In this document: positions 1 to 8,942 of the stretch, piece after piece
Position numbering within the stretch: the first letter of the stretch is position 1
How the letters are laid out: each line of letters begins with the position of its first letter
Origin: Saprolegnia diclina VS20
Taxonomy: Eukaryota; Oomycota; Saprolegniomycetes; Saprolegniales; Saprolegniaceae
Direction: 5' to 3'
Assembly (NCBI RefSeq): GCF_000281045.1
Contig: NW_008246069.1
Coordinates: 312,268 to 335,477 of the forward strand
DNA length: 23,210 bases
The notes under the pieces: generated by a model
Seen by the model: the letters and a program-made list of their open reading frames with translations, nothing else
Told to the model about the DNA's origin: nothing
The model's database searches: none
Made by a program: the position numbers and the translations under genes

Positions 1-1001
1 GGGACGACATCGGATCTCGATGCTGTGGTTTTGTGGTCGAGGTACATATTTGCACAACTCAGACTCGGTGGCGATCTTTGTCAAGCATCGACTGATAATA
101 CAGACGACGCAACACTCACGAGTGCTTCAGCATACCCAAGGCAGACGGGGCTGAGCAGCACGTTGGGACGGATGACCAGATTCAGTGTCATTGCCAGTCG
201 ACCACAACCGCGACGACCGCACTCAATAACCAATCTACGGTACAGTATCTGGTGCCTTAGCTAAGACGCGATAGAATGCTCAGTGGATTACATTTGACGG
301 CACCGGAAGTAGAAACCCTAGACCCTATACCTGGGGTCTCCGTAGTCGTTTCGTTTGGCGTTTTCCAAGACTTTCGCGTCGGTGGTTCAAGCTGTCCATT
401 GCAGTGTGTATGCACCCAGCTCCGAGAGTTATACCGTGGACTCCTATCGGAGCCGTAAGCACGTAGTGGGATCTTGGCGAAAAACAGCCGCACAGCTCAC
501 AGCCGCCTACAGACGATCCATTGATCGAGGTCGTGGCTCGCTTTTCGCATCAGATATAATGCAGCCAAAGTGAGCCGTATTTCTCAAGTCCCGAGATAGC
601 ACTACAGTCATTTAACGACGGACGATGTTACTTAGTGAACCCGATGCAGCCACAACCCCACTGCATACATCCTGATACGCACCCGCTGTCTTTGTGGTAG
701 CATCCCGTTTGTGACCCGATCTCTTGGGATCGCCAACCTGTGGAACTGAATTAATCTGGTCAATCTGAAAAATCGGCCGACAACTACCAGAGGTCTGGTT
801 GCAACGACATTTGACGCTCGTTGCGTGTGGCATGTGCACACTTTTGTCTGGCGCAAAATGACACAACGACGTTGCAACGGCGCGTTGACAAAAATGGGGT
901 TGTCTACTACATGACAACATTGTGCCCAAACTAAATCCTACCGCGCATCAACTCGTAGCTTAGATGAGCACGGGGTTTTCGAATTCAGTTTGGGGCGCGA
1001 G
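1..1001. other. Intergenic region, no gene recognised
   Basis: I see no convincing coding exon, RNA gene or repeat family here. The open frames are short (about 105 codons at most), have no recognisable motif, and do not join across GT-AG boundaries into anything familiar. The right end holds the 3' flank of the minus-strand zinc-finger gene that stops at 1002. A decayed element or a fast-evolving gene is possible but unsupported. Confidence 0.5.
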
Positions 1002-2113
1002 TCAATTGGTGGTCGACGGCGACTCGGCAATGTGCTTGAGGATCTTGACTTCTTGCTCGCGCGCTTGGAGGATCGACACGACCGACGCCTTCATGGACGC
1101 ATTCTCGAGCGCGAGCTTCTCGGCACGGACTTGCATGCGCGATTGCGCTTTCTCCAAGGTCGTCAGAAGCGACGCCGTGCGCTACACCATGATGAGCTAG
1201 ACGCTCGCACCGTCCAGAGGTACGTACCTGGTACTCTTGCTCGAGCGCCGAGAGACCGCGCATGAGTTCGTCTTCGGCTTCGCGAATGAGCTCGAGGCTG
1301 ACCACGCTAGGAACAAGTCGGATCAGTGCCAGTCGCAAGACGATGGCGAGCGAAGGTTTGCGTCGTACTGTGTGCGGAGCGACTGCAGCGTCGTAGCCCA
1401 ATTCTACACAACGAGGCTCAGATTGATACGATGGCGATGCATCAATGTACCGTGTCGTCCGTGCGAACGGTGAAGCCCAAGTCTGTCTGTCGCAAGTGTG
1501 AGCTTCCGGGAGCTGCGAGGGCCGTGATGGGCCGTACCATCTTTTGCTTCTTGGCCATGGCCTGGATGTGTTTTCGGCTCGCGCGGTGCTGTGCCATGTT
1601 GTCCTCGTTGTCCTTCTGCGACCGCAGCAGCCGCTTCCCGCACTCGCACATGAAGAACTCCGAGTCGCTGTTCGAGAGCGCTTCGGCGTGGCGCTTGCTG
1701 GCCTTGTGGCGCGCAATGTTGTACTCGTTGGCGTTGACGATTTGCTTGCCGCACTCGCACACGAAGAGGTTGTTGAGCTGCGACGCCTTGAAGGCCATCT
1801 TCGGGTCCAGCGCGCTCGTGTCGTCCTGCATGAGCGCCTGCTCGTACTCGCGCGAGAGCGCGGCCTGGTGCGCTTGGTGCTGGTGATGGGCTTGCGCGGC
1901 CTGGTGGTGGTGCACGGCCTGCTGCTGTTGCTGCTGCTGCTGCGGGTGGTCCATGCCGGGATTTGCCGCCTTGGTCGTGTTGGGTAGGTAGGTCGTCTCC
2001 CAACTGCTGGGTCCAAGGGGGGGAAGGTTCTCCATCCAAAGCCACGACTCGAAATCTGACTTGGTTTTACTATGGTCTTCCCGCAGCCACTCGATCAAGT
2101 ACGCAAATTCTCG
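1002..2113 (-). CDS. Tandem CxC-type zinc-finger protein with poly-Q and C-terminal coiled coil (5' end uncertain)
   Basis: Model: exons 2113-1451, 1403-1369, 1306-1228 and 1181-1002, with introns of 47, 62 and 46 nt that all end in TAG; the frame closes at a TGA. The first exon encodes a His/Gln-rich stretch with eight consecutive Gln. Two zinc-finger-like repeats follow: CEC, 14 residues, H, 5 residues, H; then CEC, 17 residues, H, 5 residues, H. Both share a CECGK start and an H-x-A-S-x-x-H end. The last exons give a heptad-rich coiled coil (for example LELIREAEDELMRGLSALEQ, then RTASLLTTLEKAQSRMQ). The first in-frame ATG of this exon is at 2035. Protein-like sequence runs upstream to a TTTAG acceptor at 2114-2116, so a short 5' exon is likely; a candidate is ATG 2211 spliced at 2188. 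The function is unknown; DNA or RNA binding is an inference from the fingers. Confidence 0.65.
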
Positions 2114-2881
2114 CTAAAGTACGGTGTCAGTTTTATTCCCCCTCTGCCATCGCTTTTACTGGCCCAAAGCCCCCACCATACAAATACCAAGTGACAGGGG
2201 TGGAGGCCCATCGTTTTCTCACCGTCGATTTTAAAAAACCGACGCCATCCTCCCCTCGCTGTCTCTTTCCCCCACCACTCTCGGACACGACTAAGTGCGG
2301 TGTCGCAGCCGAAGAAACATACAAACATCCAGCTAGATCAAATCGCACTTGAGGGAGTGCGTGGCGTCAGCACCCGCTCAGATCGCACCTTGTACATAAA
2401 ACGTGGTGCGTTAAACATCCTGGACACTCCGGTTAGCTCCATCACGAGCCGCTCCGTCCCCCGAGAAGGCAATAGCCAACACCTCTGATACCAGCCATAC
2501 CAATCTCGCCATAACGTTAGCGTGCGCCTGACAACGTCTACCAAAGTCGATCCCGTACGAGAACTCGTGGCAAAAACTCTGGTCCACTGAACAGCTCGCT
2601 ACCATTATTTGCAGCCAAGCGAGGATCAGCGATGCTATATTAGCGCCTACATCGCGTTCTATCGTATCCACGCGAGTAGTCTGGTTGACTATGCACGCTG
2701 TGCTTGCTTGTGTTGGAGGCTATCGGACGAGGCTGTCCACATGGCCTGAAATTCAACTTGGGCGTTCAACGCATGCGTTAAACCCCGCTAAAGTGCGTGG
2801 CTTCGAAATTCCAGCCAATCAGCAGGTGCCATGGGATCTTAGTCGGTGTGGGGCTCGGAGTCGCATTGCTCAAGTTTCGCC
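2114..2881. other. Divergent intergenic region between the zinc-finger gene and the cyclophilin gene
   Basis: About 770 bases that must hold both promoters and probably the first exon and intron of the minus-strand zinc-finger gene. A branch-like ACTGAC lies just upstream of its TTTAG acceptor. A CCAAT-type motif sits near the cyclophilin start. No other gene is supported; open frames here use non-ATG starts or lack recognisable motifs. Confidence 0.5.
2813..2820 (+). promoter_or_regulatory. CCAAT-box motif upstream of cyclophilin
   Basis: AGCCAATC lies 62-69 bases before the cyclophilin ATG. The same octamer occurs at similar distances before other starts in this window (10514-10521, and 10302-10309 on the other strand). 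CCAAT boxes are bound by NF-Y in eukaryotes; a role here is inferred from position and recurrence. Confidence 0.4.
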
Positions 2882-3493
2882 ATGTCGCTCAAGCTCTTGA
2901 CGCTCGTGGCGCTCGCGCTCGTGGGCATGGCCGTCGGTGCCAAATCGCCCAAGATCACCAACCAAGTGTACTTTGACATCAAGATCGGCAACCGCGATGC
3001 GGGCCGCGTCGTCATGGGCCTCTACGGCAAGACGACGCCCAAGACGGTCGAGAACTTCCGCGCGCTCTGCACGGGCGAGAAGGGCACGGGCACGAAGGGC
3101 AAGCCGCTGTGGTACAAGGACAGCGCGTTCCACCGCATCATCCCGGACTTTATGATCCAAGGCGGCGACTTTACGCATGGCACGGGCACCGGCGGCGAGT
3201 CGATCTACGGCGACCGCTTTGACGACGAGAACTTTAAGCTCAAGCACGAAGGCCCGGGCACGCTCTCGATGGCCAACGCCGGCCCCAACAGCAACGGGTC
3301 GCAGTTCTTCATCTGCACGGTCAAGACCTCGTGGTTGGACGGCCGCCATGTCGTGTTTGGCCGCGTCATCAGCGGCATGGACGTGGTCAAGGCCGTCGAG
3401 AAGATCGGGTCGGGCTCGGGCACGCCGTCGGAGCGCGTGACGATCGCCAACTCGGGCGAGCTCCTCGGCGACGACCTCCTCGCTATCGAGTAA
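2882..3493 (+). CDS. Secretory-pathway cyclophilin (peptidyl-prolyl cis-trans isomerase, cyclophilin B-like)
   Basis: An intronless 203-residue protein. Residues 1-20 ([20 protein letters not shown]) form a clear signal peptide, followed by a complete cyclophilin fold. Active-site residues expected for cyclophilins are present: R85 in FHRIIPDF, F90, M91 and Q93 in FMIQGG, A132 in [11 protein letters not shown]141 and F143 in QFFICT, and W151, L152 and H156 in [11 protein letters not shown]. It should therefore catalyse prolyl isomerisation in the ER or outside the cell and be cyclosporin-sensitive. The tail ends LLAIE, with no KDEL-type retention signal, so secretion is possible. The start is the ATG before the signal peptide; a longer in-frame extension begins only with GTG. 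It converges on the PRP38 gene, with 115 bases between the stops. Confidence 0.96.
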   Translation: MSLKLLTLVALALVGMAVGAKSPKITNQVYFDIKIGNRDAGRVVMGLYGKTTPKTVENFRALCTGEKGTGTKGKPLWYKDSAFHRIIPDFMIQGGDFTHGTGTGGESIYGDRFDDENFKLKHEGPGTLSMANAGPNSNGSQFFICTVKTSWLDGRHVVFGRVISGMDVVKAVEKIGSGSGTPSERVTIANSGELLGDDLLAIE

Positions 3494-3608
3494 GCAATGC
3501 ATTTGCCCATACTCCTCACTTTTGAACACGATTTCGATTTGTGCCATCGATGCTTTCCTCCTTCACGGCAAACAGCCTGAAACAACACAGCGTGCATGGA
3601 TTCGGGAC

Positions 3609-5300
3609 TTAGTGGTCCGCCGTCTTCTTGGGCTTGGCCGCCGCGTCGCCGTAGGTCTCGAGGAGCTTGCGCCGGCGCTCTTCGGCCTCGCGCGACATGC
3701 GCACCGGCGCTTGTGGCGTCGGGATGTTGGTCTCCTTTGGCTTCTCGAGCTCGACAAACTCGTATTCCTTCTTCGCCGGGCTGCGCGACCGCTTCCGAGT
3801 CGTGAACCGGTCTTGCTTGAGCGTGAGCGACCCCTTGTAGCTCGCTGGGCGCGCTGCATAGTCCTTTCCGACCGCCTCGGCCTTGCGGCGTTCCTTGCGC
3901 CGGACTTCTTCCATGAGGTCCTCGGTCAAGCTCTTGTCATCCCTACTTTGCATGAGCAATCACAATCGCATCTGGAAGCAATGTACTTGGGGCGACGGTC
4001 GCGGCTGCGACTGCGACTGCGGCTACGACGACGACGGTCGTACGACGGCGACCGGCGACGGGAACGGCGATCTCGGGACGCCGACCGACGCCGCCGACGG
4101 TCCCGCGACCGCGACCGGGATCGCGACCGCTGCGGCGGCCGGGGCGCTTCAAACTCAATGTCACCAAGCCCGACCTTCTCCGTGTTGCCATACTGCGGGA
4201 ACGTGACCCAGTACACGTGGTTGGCCTCGTCCGCCTCGTCAATCACCGCGTCGTACATCTAGTTGCCAGTGTGAACACTCGCAGACAAGGACCATGGGCT
4301 ACCGCAGGCTCATTCTCGTCGTCCGCATACAGCGCGCGCACCTTGGTGCCCTTGACGAGCAGCTCAGCGACCGCGAGGTTGGCGGCCGCGCGCTCCTTCT
4401 TCTTGTCGTGCAGCAGCAGCTTGATCTTGATGCCATCGAGGATCTTCTTGGGGATGCGCGGAAGAATCGTACCAAAGTAGTTAATCTCTTCGAGCAGCGT
4501 GCGCAGCCAGGCTCCGGTCGTCCTAGGAAGCGTCATGAGCTCAAGGACGCGCCTGCAACCGGCCGTACGTGACGATCTTGTCGTTGGCCGACGCGTTAAA
4601 CTCCTCGGCGTCGTCCAAGTACGGCTCGAACCACGACCAGAGCTCTTCGGGATCCATCGTGTAGCGCAGGTAGAGGAACCCGACGCAGCGAATGTACGGC
4701 GAGTCCTATCGCGCGGTGAGGCCAGCTCGAGGAGAGAGTGGCGTACGACGTGCTTGAGAAGGCCTTGCATCTGGTTCTGCGTCAAGCGCATGGTGCAAAA
4801 CTTGAGGAGAAGACAAAAGCACGACGAGGGAATGCGCGCGGTGCCGGGCGAGAGCGGCTCTAGCATGCACATGAGCTCGGTGACGCAGCGGATGATGCAT
4901 GTACCTGCGTGGTCGACGCGGTAGTAGATCTCGTCGACGACTTCATGGTACGTCTTGAGCGCGCTAGGTAAACAGGCGTGAGTGCCGGTGCGAGGAGGCA
5001 AGGAGGTACGACGCACTAGAGCTGGCCAAAGTAGACCGATTGCATGATGTTGTCGAAGAGCATCTTGTTGAGATTGTACGTCGTCGCATTACCATGCCTA
5101 CGCGGGCCATGAGCACCAGAAGAGGTGGCAGGACGAAGCATGTACACGGGCAGCTCGTTCTCCTTGGCACGGCGCTCTGCGTACTCGCCCTCCATGTAGG
5201 CAGCATGCTGCACTTGCTGGGCCATGGCGTACGCATGGGCCGCATAGTTCATCGGCGGCGCCGGCTGGGCGTCGTGGCGGGTGAGCGCGCTCCGTGACAT
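3609..5300 (-). CDS. PRP38-family pre-mRNA splicing factor with Tudor-like module and RS domain
   Basis: Exons: 5300-5146, 5097-5017, 4963-4905, 4859-4750, 4705-4569, 4522-4303, 4258-3987, 3942-3609. The introns are 44-53 nt and all end TAG; the CDS closes at 455 residues. The PRP38 domain (about residues 45-220) shows family blocks in order: LPVHGN with YNLN, LKTYHEVVDEIYY, FCLLLKFCTMRLTQNQ, DSPYIRCVGFLYLRYT, ELWSWFEPYLDD, and NYFGTILPRIPKK. PRP38 proteins are tri-snRNP factors needed for spliceosome activation. A Tudor-like segment follows at about 236-292 (KGTKVRALYADD across an intron to YDAVIDEADE, then YWVTFPQYGNTEKV). Next come an Arg-Ser dipeptide-rich domain (about 293-345) and a charged tail. 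The Gly-rich loop seen in PRPF38B between the EPW-type motif and FCLL is shortened. The ATG at 5300 is preferred because the longer frame begins with GTG. Confidence 0.92.
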
Positions 5301-5891
5301 CCCGCTTCCTTCGCCGTTGGTTTTGTGCACGGACCACGTACCGTTAAATAACGCGGAATAGGCTCGATTGCGTTAAATAACAAAACGGGCTCGATACCGC
5401 AACCGAGATCGAGATCACCATCGTCCTGCTAAAGAGCCACATTAGCGATGCCACTTCTGAGCCGCGATCCATGCCGCTGCCTGCAGACACATATTGTCGG
5501 GTCTCTATGTCTCTATCGGCAGCCTTTGGTCAACACTGTGCCATCAACATGTCAACTCAAAGGGTGGCTTCCGCAAGATGATGCTCACGTTACGAGTCGA
5601 CTACATTCCTTGTCCGTACAAGGCCCTCACACAGGCTGCCGCCCAGTCATTCTACTGACCTTCTACTGTGCTTATACTGCGCGGTGCTCTTCGTGCTTGG
5701 CGTGCTCGATCCTCACGGCTGCGAAAAATGGCGCGAGGATCCGGTTGTTTATCCGGTCATCGAGCTGCCATGTGGTGGCGTCCCGTGCCATTCATGGCCC
5801 ATCGAGATTGCCTTTTGCTCGCTGCATGTATCACGCAGTCGCTCATCGGTCCTATCTTCCGCGCGCTCTTCTCACATCGCTAGTATCGAAA
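5301..5891. other. Divergent intergenic region between the PRP38-like and Dus1 genes
   Basis: This holds both promoters. Close to the PRP38 start is a two-copy tandem repeat (5342-5395). From 5448 an open frame with an ATG runs without a stop into Dus1, but it has no recognisable domain and is rich in Ser, Arg, Cys and His, so I treat it as probable 5' leader. No CCAAT box was found near either start. Confidence 0.5.
5342..5395. repeat. Two-copy tandem repeat, about 27-29 bp period, in the PRP38/Dus1 promoter region
   Basis: CGTTAAATAAC occurs at 5342-5352 and again at 5371-5381. Each copy is followed by GGCTCGAT (5361-5368 and 5388-5395). The order and spacing are nearly kept, so this is a short duplication. 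It lies 42-95 bases upstream of the PRP38-like start codon and may be a duplicated regulatory element. Confidence 0.6.
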
Positions 5892-7007
5892 ATGTCTTCG
5901 TCGACCTCGGTCCGTGACCGCGCCGCTGCGCGCGGCTGGAAGCTCTACAACGATCTGCAGCAGCCCAAGACGATCTTGGCGCCGATGGTCGACCAGAGCG
6001 AGCTCGCGTACCGCATGCTCGTGCGCAAGTACGGCGTCGACGTCTGCTACACGCCGATGATCCACGCGCGCATGTTCCGGGACGACGCCACGTACCGGGC
6101 GACCGCGTGGCAAGTGGTGCAAGAGGATCGGCCGCTCTTCGTGCAGTTTTGCGGCAACGACCCGGCGACCGTGCTCGAAGCCGCCAAGCACGTCCAGGAC
6201 GGCTGCGACGCTGTCGACCTCAACCTCGGGTGCCCGCAGGGCATTGCGCGCAAGGGTCGGTACGGCGCCTTCCTCATGCACGAACCCGAGGTCGTGCGCG
6301 AGATCGTCTCGACGCTCAGTCGCGAGCTGAGCGTGCCCGTCTCGTGCAAGATCCGCCTCTTGCCCAACTACGACGACACGCTGGCTTTTTGCAACATGCT
6401 CGTCGACGCGGGTTGCTGCTGGCTCGTCATCCACGGCCGCACAAAGGAGATGAACAAGCAGCTCGTCCGCGAGTGCGACTGGGAGAGCATCAAGCGCCTC
6501 CGGAAGGAGCTCCCGATCCCTGTGTTTGCGAACGGCGGTATCGAGACCGACGACGATGTTGCGGCCTGCCTTGCTGCGACCGAAGCCGAGGGCGTCATGA
6601 GCTCGGAAGGCATCCTCGAGTACCCGGCGCTCTTCACGGGCAACAAGGACCCAATGACCGGTGAGAACGTGTCGCAGATCGACCTCGCTCTCGAGTACAT
6701 GGACTGGGCGGCCAAGTTTCCGCCGCCCGAGAAATTCCTGCGCGCCCACTTGTTCAAGATGCTCTTCCAGGAGCTCAAGGTGTTTACGGACCTCCGCGAG
6801 GCCATTGGTCAGGGCCAGACCCACGCCGAGCTACTCGCGATCGTCGTCGAGATGAAGGCGCGCTTGGAGGCGCCGGACGCACCTTTGATTCCGTACTCGA
6901 CCAACGACTCGTGGTACCGGCGCCACCGCAAGCAGGCGGCTGAGCTCGACAAGGAGCCCGACATGGACAAGTGCCTCGACTCGGGCTTTGGTCTCCTCTT
7001 TGGCTAA
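5892..7007 (+). CDS. DUS1: tRNA-dihydrouridine synthase, Dus1 type
   Basis: An intronless protein of 371 residues from ATG 5892. Dus enzymes are FMN proteins that reduce uridine in tRNA with NADPH; eukaryotic Dus1 modifies positions 16 and 17 in the D-loop. Visible motifs: ILAPMVDQSELAYRML at the start of the TIM barrel (FMN-binding APMV), VQFCGNDP, and LNLGCPQGIARKGRYGAF with the catalytic Cys at 114. Later come HGRTKEM near 181 and FANGGIETDDDV near 214, both flavin-phosphate-binding regions. The C-terminal helical region (EYMDWAAKF onward) is typical of the family. The frame is open upstream to an ATG at 5448, but homology begins only after 5892 and the context gaaaATG is suitable. It converges on IFT46, with 85 bases between the stops. 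Confidence 0.93.
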   Translation: MSSSTSVRDRAAARGWKLYNDLQQPKTILAPMVDQSELAYRMLVRKYGVDVCYTPMIHARMFRDDATYRATAWQVVQEDRPLFVQFCGNDPATVLEAAKHVQDGCDAVDLNLGCPQGIARKGRYGAFLMHEPEVVREIVSTLSRELSVPVSCKIRLLPNYDDTLAFCNMLVDAGCCWLVIHGRTKEMNKQLVRECDWESIKRLRKELPIPVFANGGIETDDDVAACLAATEAEGVMSSEGILEYPALFTGNKDPMTGENVSQIDLALEYMDWAAKFPPPEKFLRAHLFKMLFQELKVFTDLREAIGQGQTHAELLAIVVEMKARLEAPDAPLIPYSTNDSWYRRHRKQAAELDKEPDMDKCLDSGFGLLFG

Positions 7008-7092
7008 TTTCACCAAGTATATCTAGTGCTTGTTGTTGTTGTTGCGTGTGTTTAGACAAAGAGTATCGACGCTGTGTACATCACAAGTCTTA

Positions 7093-8744
7093 TCATTTGC
7101 GGTCCGAGGCAAGCAACGCGGGCATGCCCATATCGAGACGGGTCGTCGCGAGACCGTTGGACAGCGGCGCGTCATTTTCGTAGTTCATAAAATGCTGGTT
7201 GCTCCGGAATTCGAGGAAGAGCGTAAAGAGCACGTGGAGCGACTCGTACACATTCTTGTAGACCGGAACGTCCAGAATGGCGCAAATGATGCGCGTGAAC
7301 TGCTCCAACGAGACGTTGAGGTCGGCGTTCGGGAGCTGCATCGTGGACAAGAGCTCTTCGAACTCGTCGGGCCACACCTAACCATCACGATTCATGTCCA
7401 TAAATTCAGAGGCAATTCTTGTACCTGCATGAGCGTCTCAATGTCCGGCATGCTTTTGGAGTAGTGCACTTGCGGGGGCGGCTTGGTGCGGTGGAGGTCG
7501 CCGATGCTTTTGATCCACCGGTCGATCTCCTTGACGTTCTTCTCGGCATTCTCGATGCTTCGGACGACAATGTCGCCGTGCTTCTTCTTGGACGTCGCGC
7601 GCAGCTGCAGGTCCAGGACCGTGGCGTCGCTCTGCGCAATGCTCGGCTCGTCGAGGACCTTGAGCCCGAGGTTGTCGGCCTCTTTGTCGGGGCGCGGAAT
7701 CTTGAGGAACGTGTCCATCTCGCCGATCGCGGGGATGTACTCGGGCACGAAGCACTTGAGGCGCGTCTCGAGCTCGATTTCTTGGGCTTTGAACCGCCCA
7801 ATGTACTGGAAGAGCTCCTTGATGTCCTGCGTCACCTTGAGGTGGGCAAAGTCGCTCTCCTTGTATGCACCCGGCACGTTGATGGACGCTGCCGACGGTG
7901 CGGTGGCCGATTCCGACGCGGCCGCGTGCTCTTCTTCTTCCTCCTCCTCCTCCTCTTCGTCTTCGTCTTCTTCTTCGTCCGAGCCGGACCCTTCCGACGA
8001 GCTCTCGTCGGCTTTCTTTTTGAGATCGTTCTTGGACGAGTGCGGCGTCTTGGTCGCAGTGGGCTTGGGCGCTTCGTTGGCCACTTTCTCCTCGGCCGCC
8101 GCGACCTTGTCCGTGGCCGACTTGGGCATCGTTTGGAGCGGCTGGTTCATCGACAGTCGCTTCTCCAGCTTGGGTTTCTCGGGCGACGGCGCGCCGGACG
8201 TGTCGACGCTCGCCTCCGAGTCGCTCAAGTCGATTTGCTCGTCGAATGGCTTGTTCTTGACTTCGCCGCCATCGCTGTTGGCTGCTGCGGGTGCTTTGGC
8301 TGCCGCTTTGGTTGGCGGCTCCTTGCGCTCTTTCGGTGCTGGGCGCTCGGACGCCTTGTCGTCTCGTCGATCGGCCGCTTCCTTCTTGGGCGGGTCCTTG
8401 GGCATACTGCTTTCAATGTCGTGGCTGCCCGAGAGGTCTAAAGCTTCGTCGAATGGCTGGTTCTTGAGCTGCTTGACATCCTTGCCCTTCTTGGGCGAAT
8501 TGGGGTCGTTGACGCTCTCGCTGTCGCTCACATCGAGGGCGGCGTCAAAGGGCTGGTTCTGCAGCGCCCGCTCCTTGCCGCCACTTGCGTCCTTGGGCTT
8601 GGCCTTGGGCTTGGCCTCCTTCTTGGACTCTTGCTCGTCGTCGTCTTCGTCCGAGTCTTCCTCGTCGCTGCCCGACTCGCTGCCCGAGACTTCTTCCTCT
8701 TCCTCGCTCCCGCTGAGCTCCTCGTCGTCCGACTTGCCAGGCAT
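7093..8744 (-). CDS. IFT46: Intraflagellar transport protein 46
   Basis: Two exons, 8744-7425 and 7377-7093, separated by a 47-nt GTAC...TAG intron; 534 residues. IFT46 is an IFT-B core subunit that binds IFT52 and helps carry axonemal cargo such as outer dynein arms. The conserved core (about 296-510) is unmistakable: IKELFQYIGRFKAQEIELET, CFVPEYIPAIGEMDTFLK, LDEPSIAQSDATVLDLQLR, EIDRWIKSIGDLHRTKPPP, SKSMPDIETLMQ, then VWPDEFEELL and ICAILDVPVYKNVYESLHVL. The N-terminal 295 residues are longer than usual, acidic, and contain an NQPFD-type motif three times (about 63, 95 and 164) plus a Glu run. The ATG at 8744 begins the acidic N-terminus; the frame upstream has only a TTG. A CCAAT lies at 8802-8806 on the coding strand. 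Its presence implies flagellate zoospores. Confidence 0.95.
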
Positions 8745-8942
8745 CGCCAAAATAAAGATTTGTGCCCTTTGGCTCCAAAGGTCGGGGTACTTGCGTTTTG
8801 TATTGGCATACAAACATCACGCTAATGACTACGCGCACGCCACCTTAGCCGCCCCACCACCACGGCACCATCCACAGTGCGTCGTGTGTGCATCGGGCAC
8901 CAACGTTCCAAATAAGCAGACGTCGTGTTGAGCATTTGGCAT

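Noticed and set aside
257-493. Short open frame rich in Thr/Pro/Ser in the left intergenic region
   Set aside because: Non-repetitive and unrecognised, with no neighbouring exons; chance length is sufficient to explain it.
985-2016. 343-codon minus-strand frame overlapping the zinc-finger gene
   Set aside because: It starts in the wrong frame through the poly-Gln region and reads through introns; only its segment at 1306-1228 coincides with a real exon.
2870-3547. Minus-strand 225-codon frame opposite cyclophilin
   Set aside because: Antisense shadow; cyclophilin on the other strand is certain.
5880-6824. Minus-strand 314-codon frame opposite Dus1
   Set aside because: Antisense shadow of a GC-rich gene; its composition (Arg, His, Ala, Val) and lack of motifs argue against coding.
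7419-8931. Long plus-strand open frames (340 and 482 codons) opposite IFT46
   Set aside because: They mirror the codon bias and Glu/Ser repeats of the minus-strand IFT46 gene, give low-complexity Ser or Leu runs, and have no recognisable domain.
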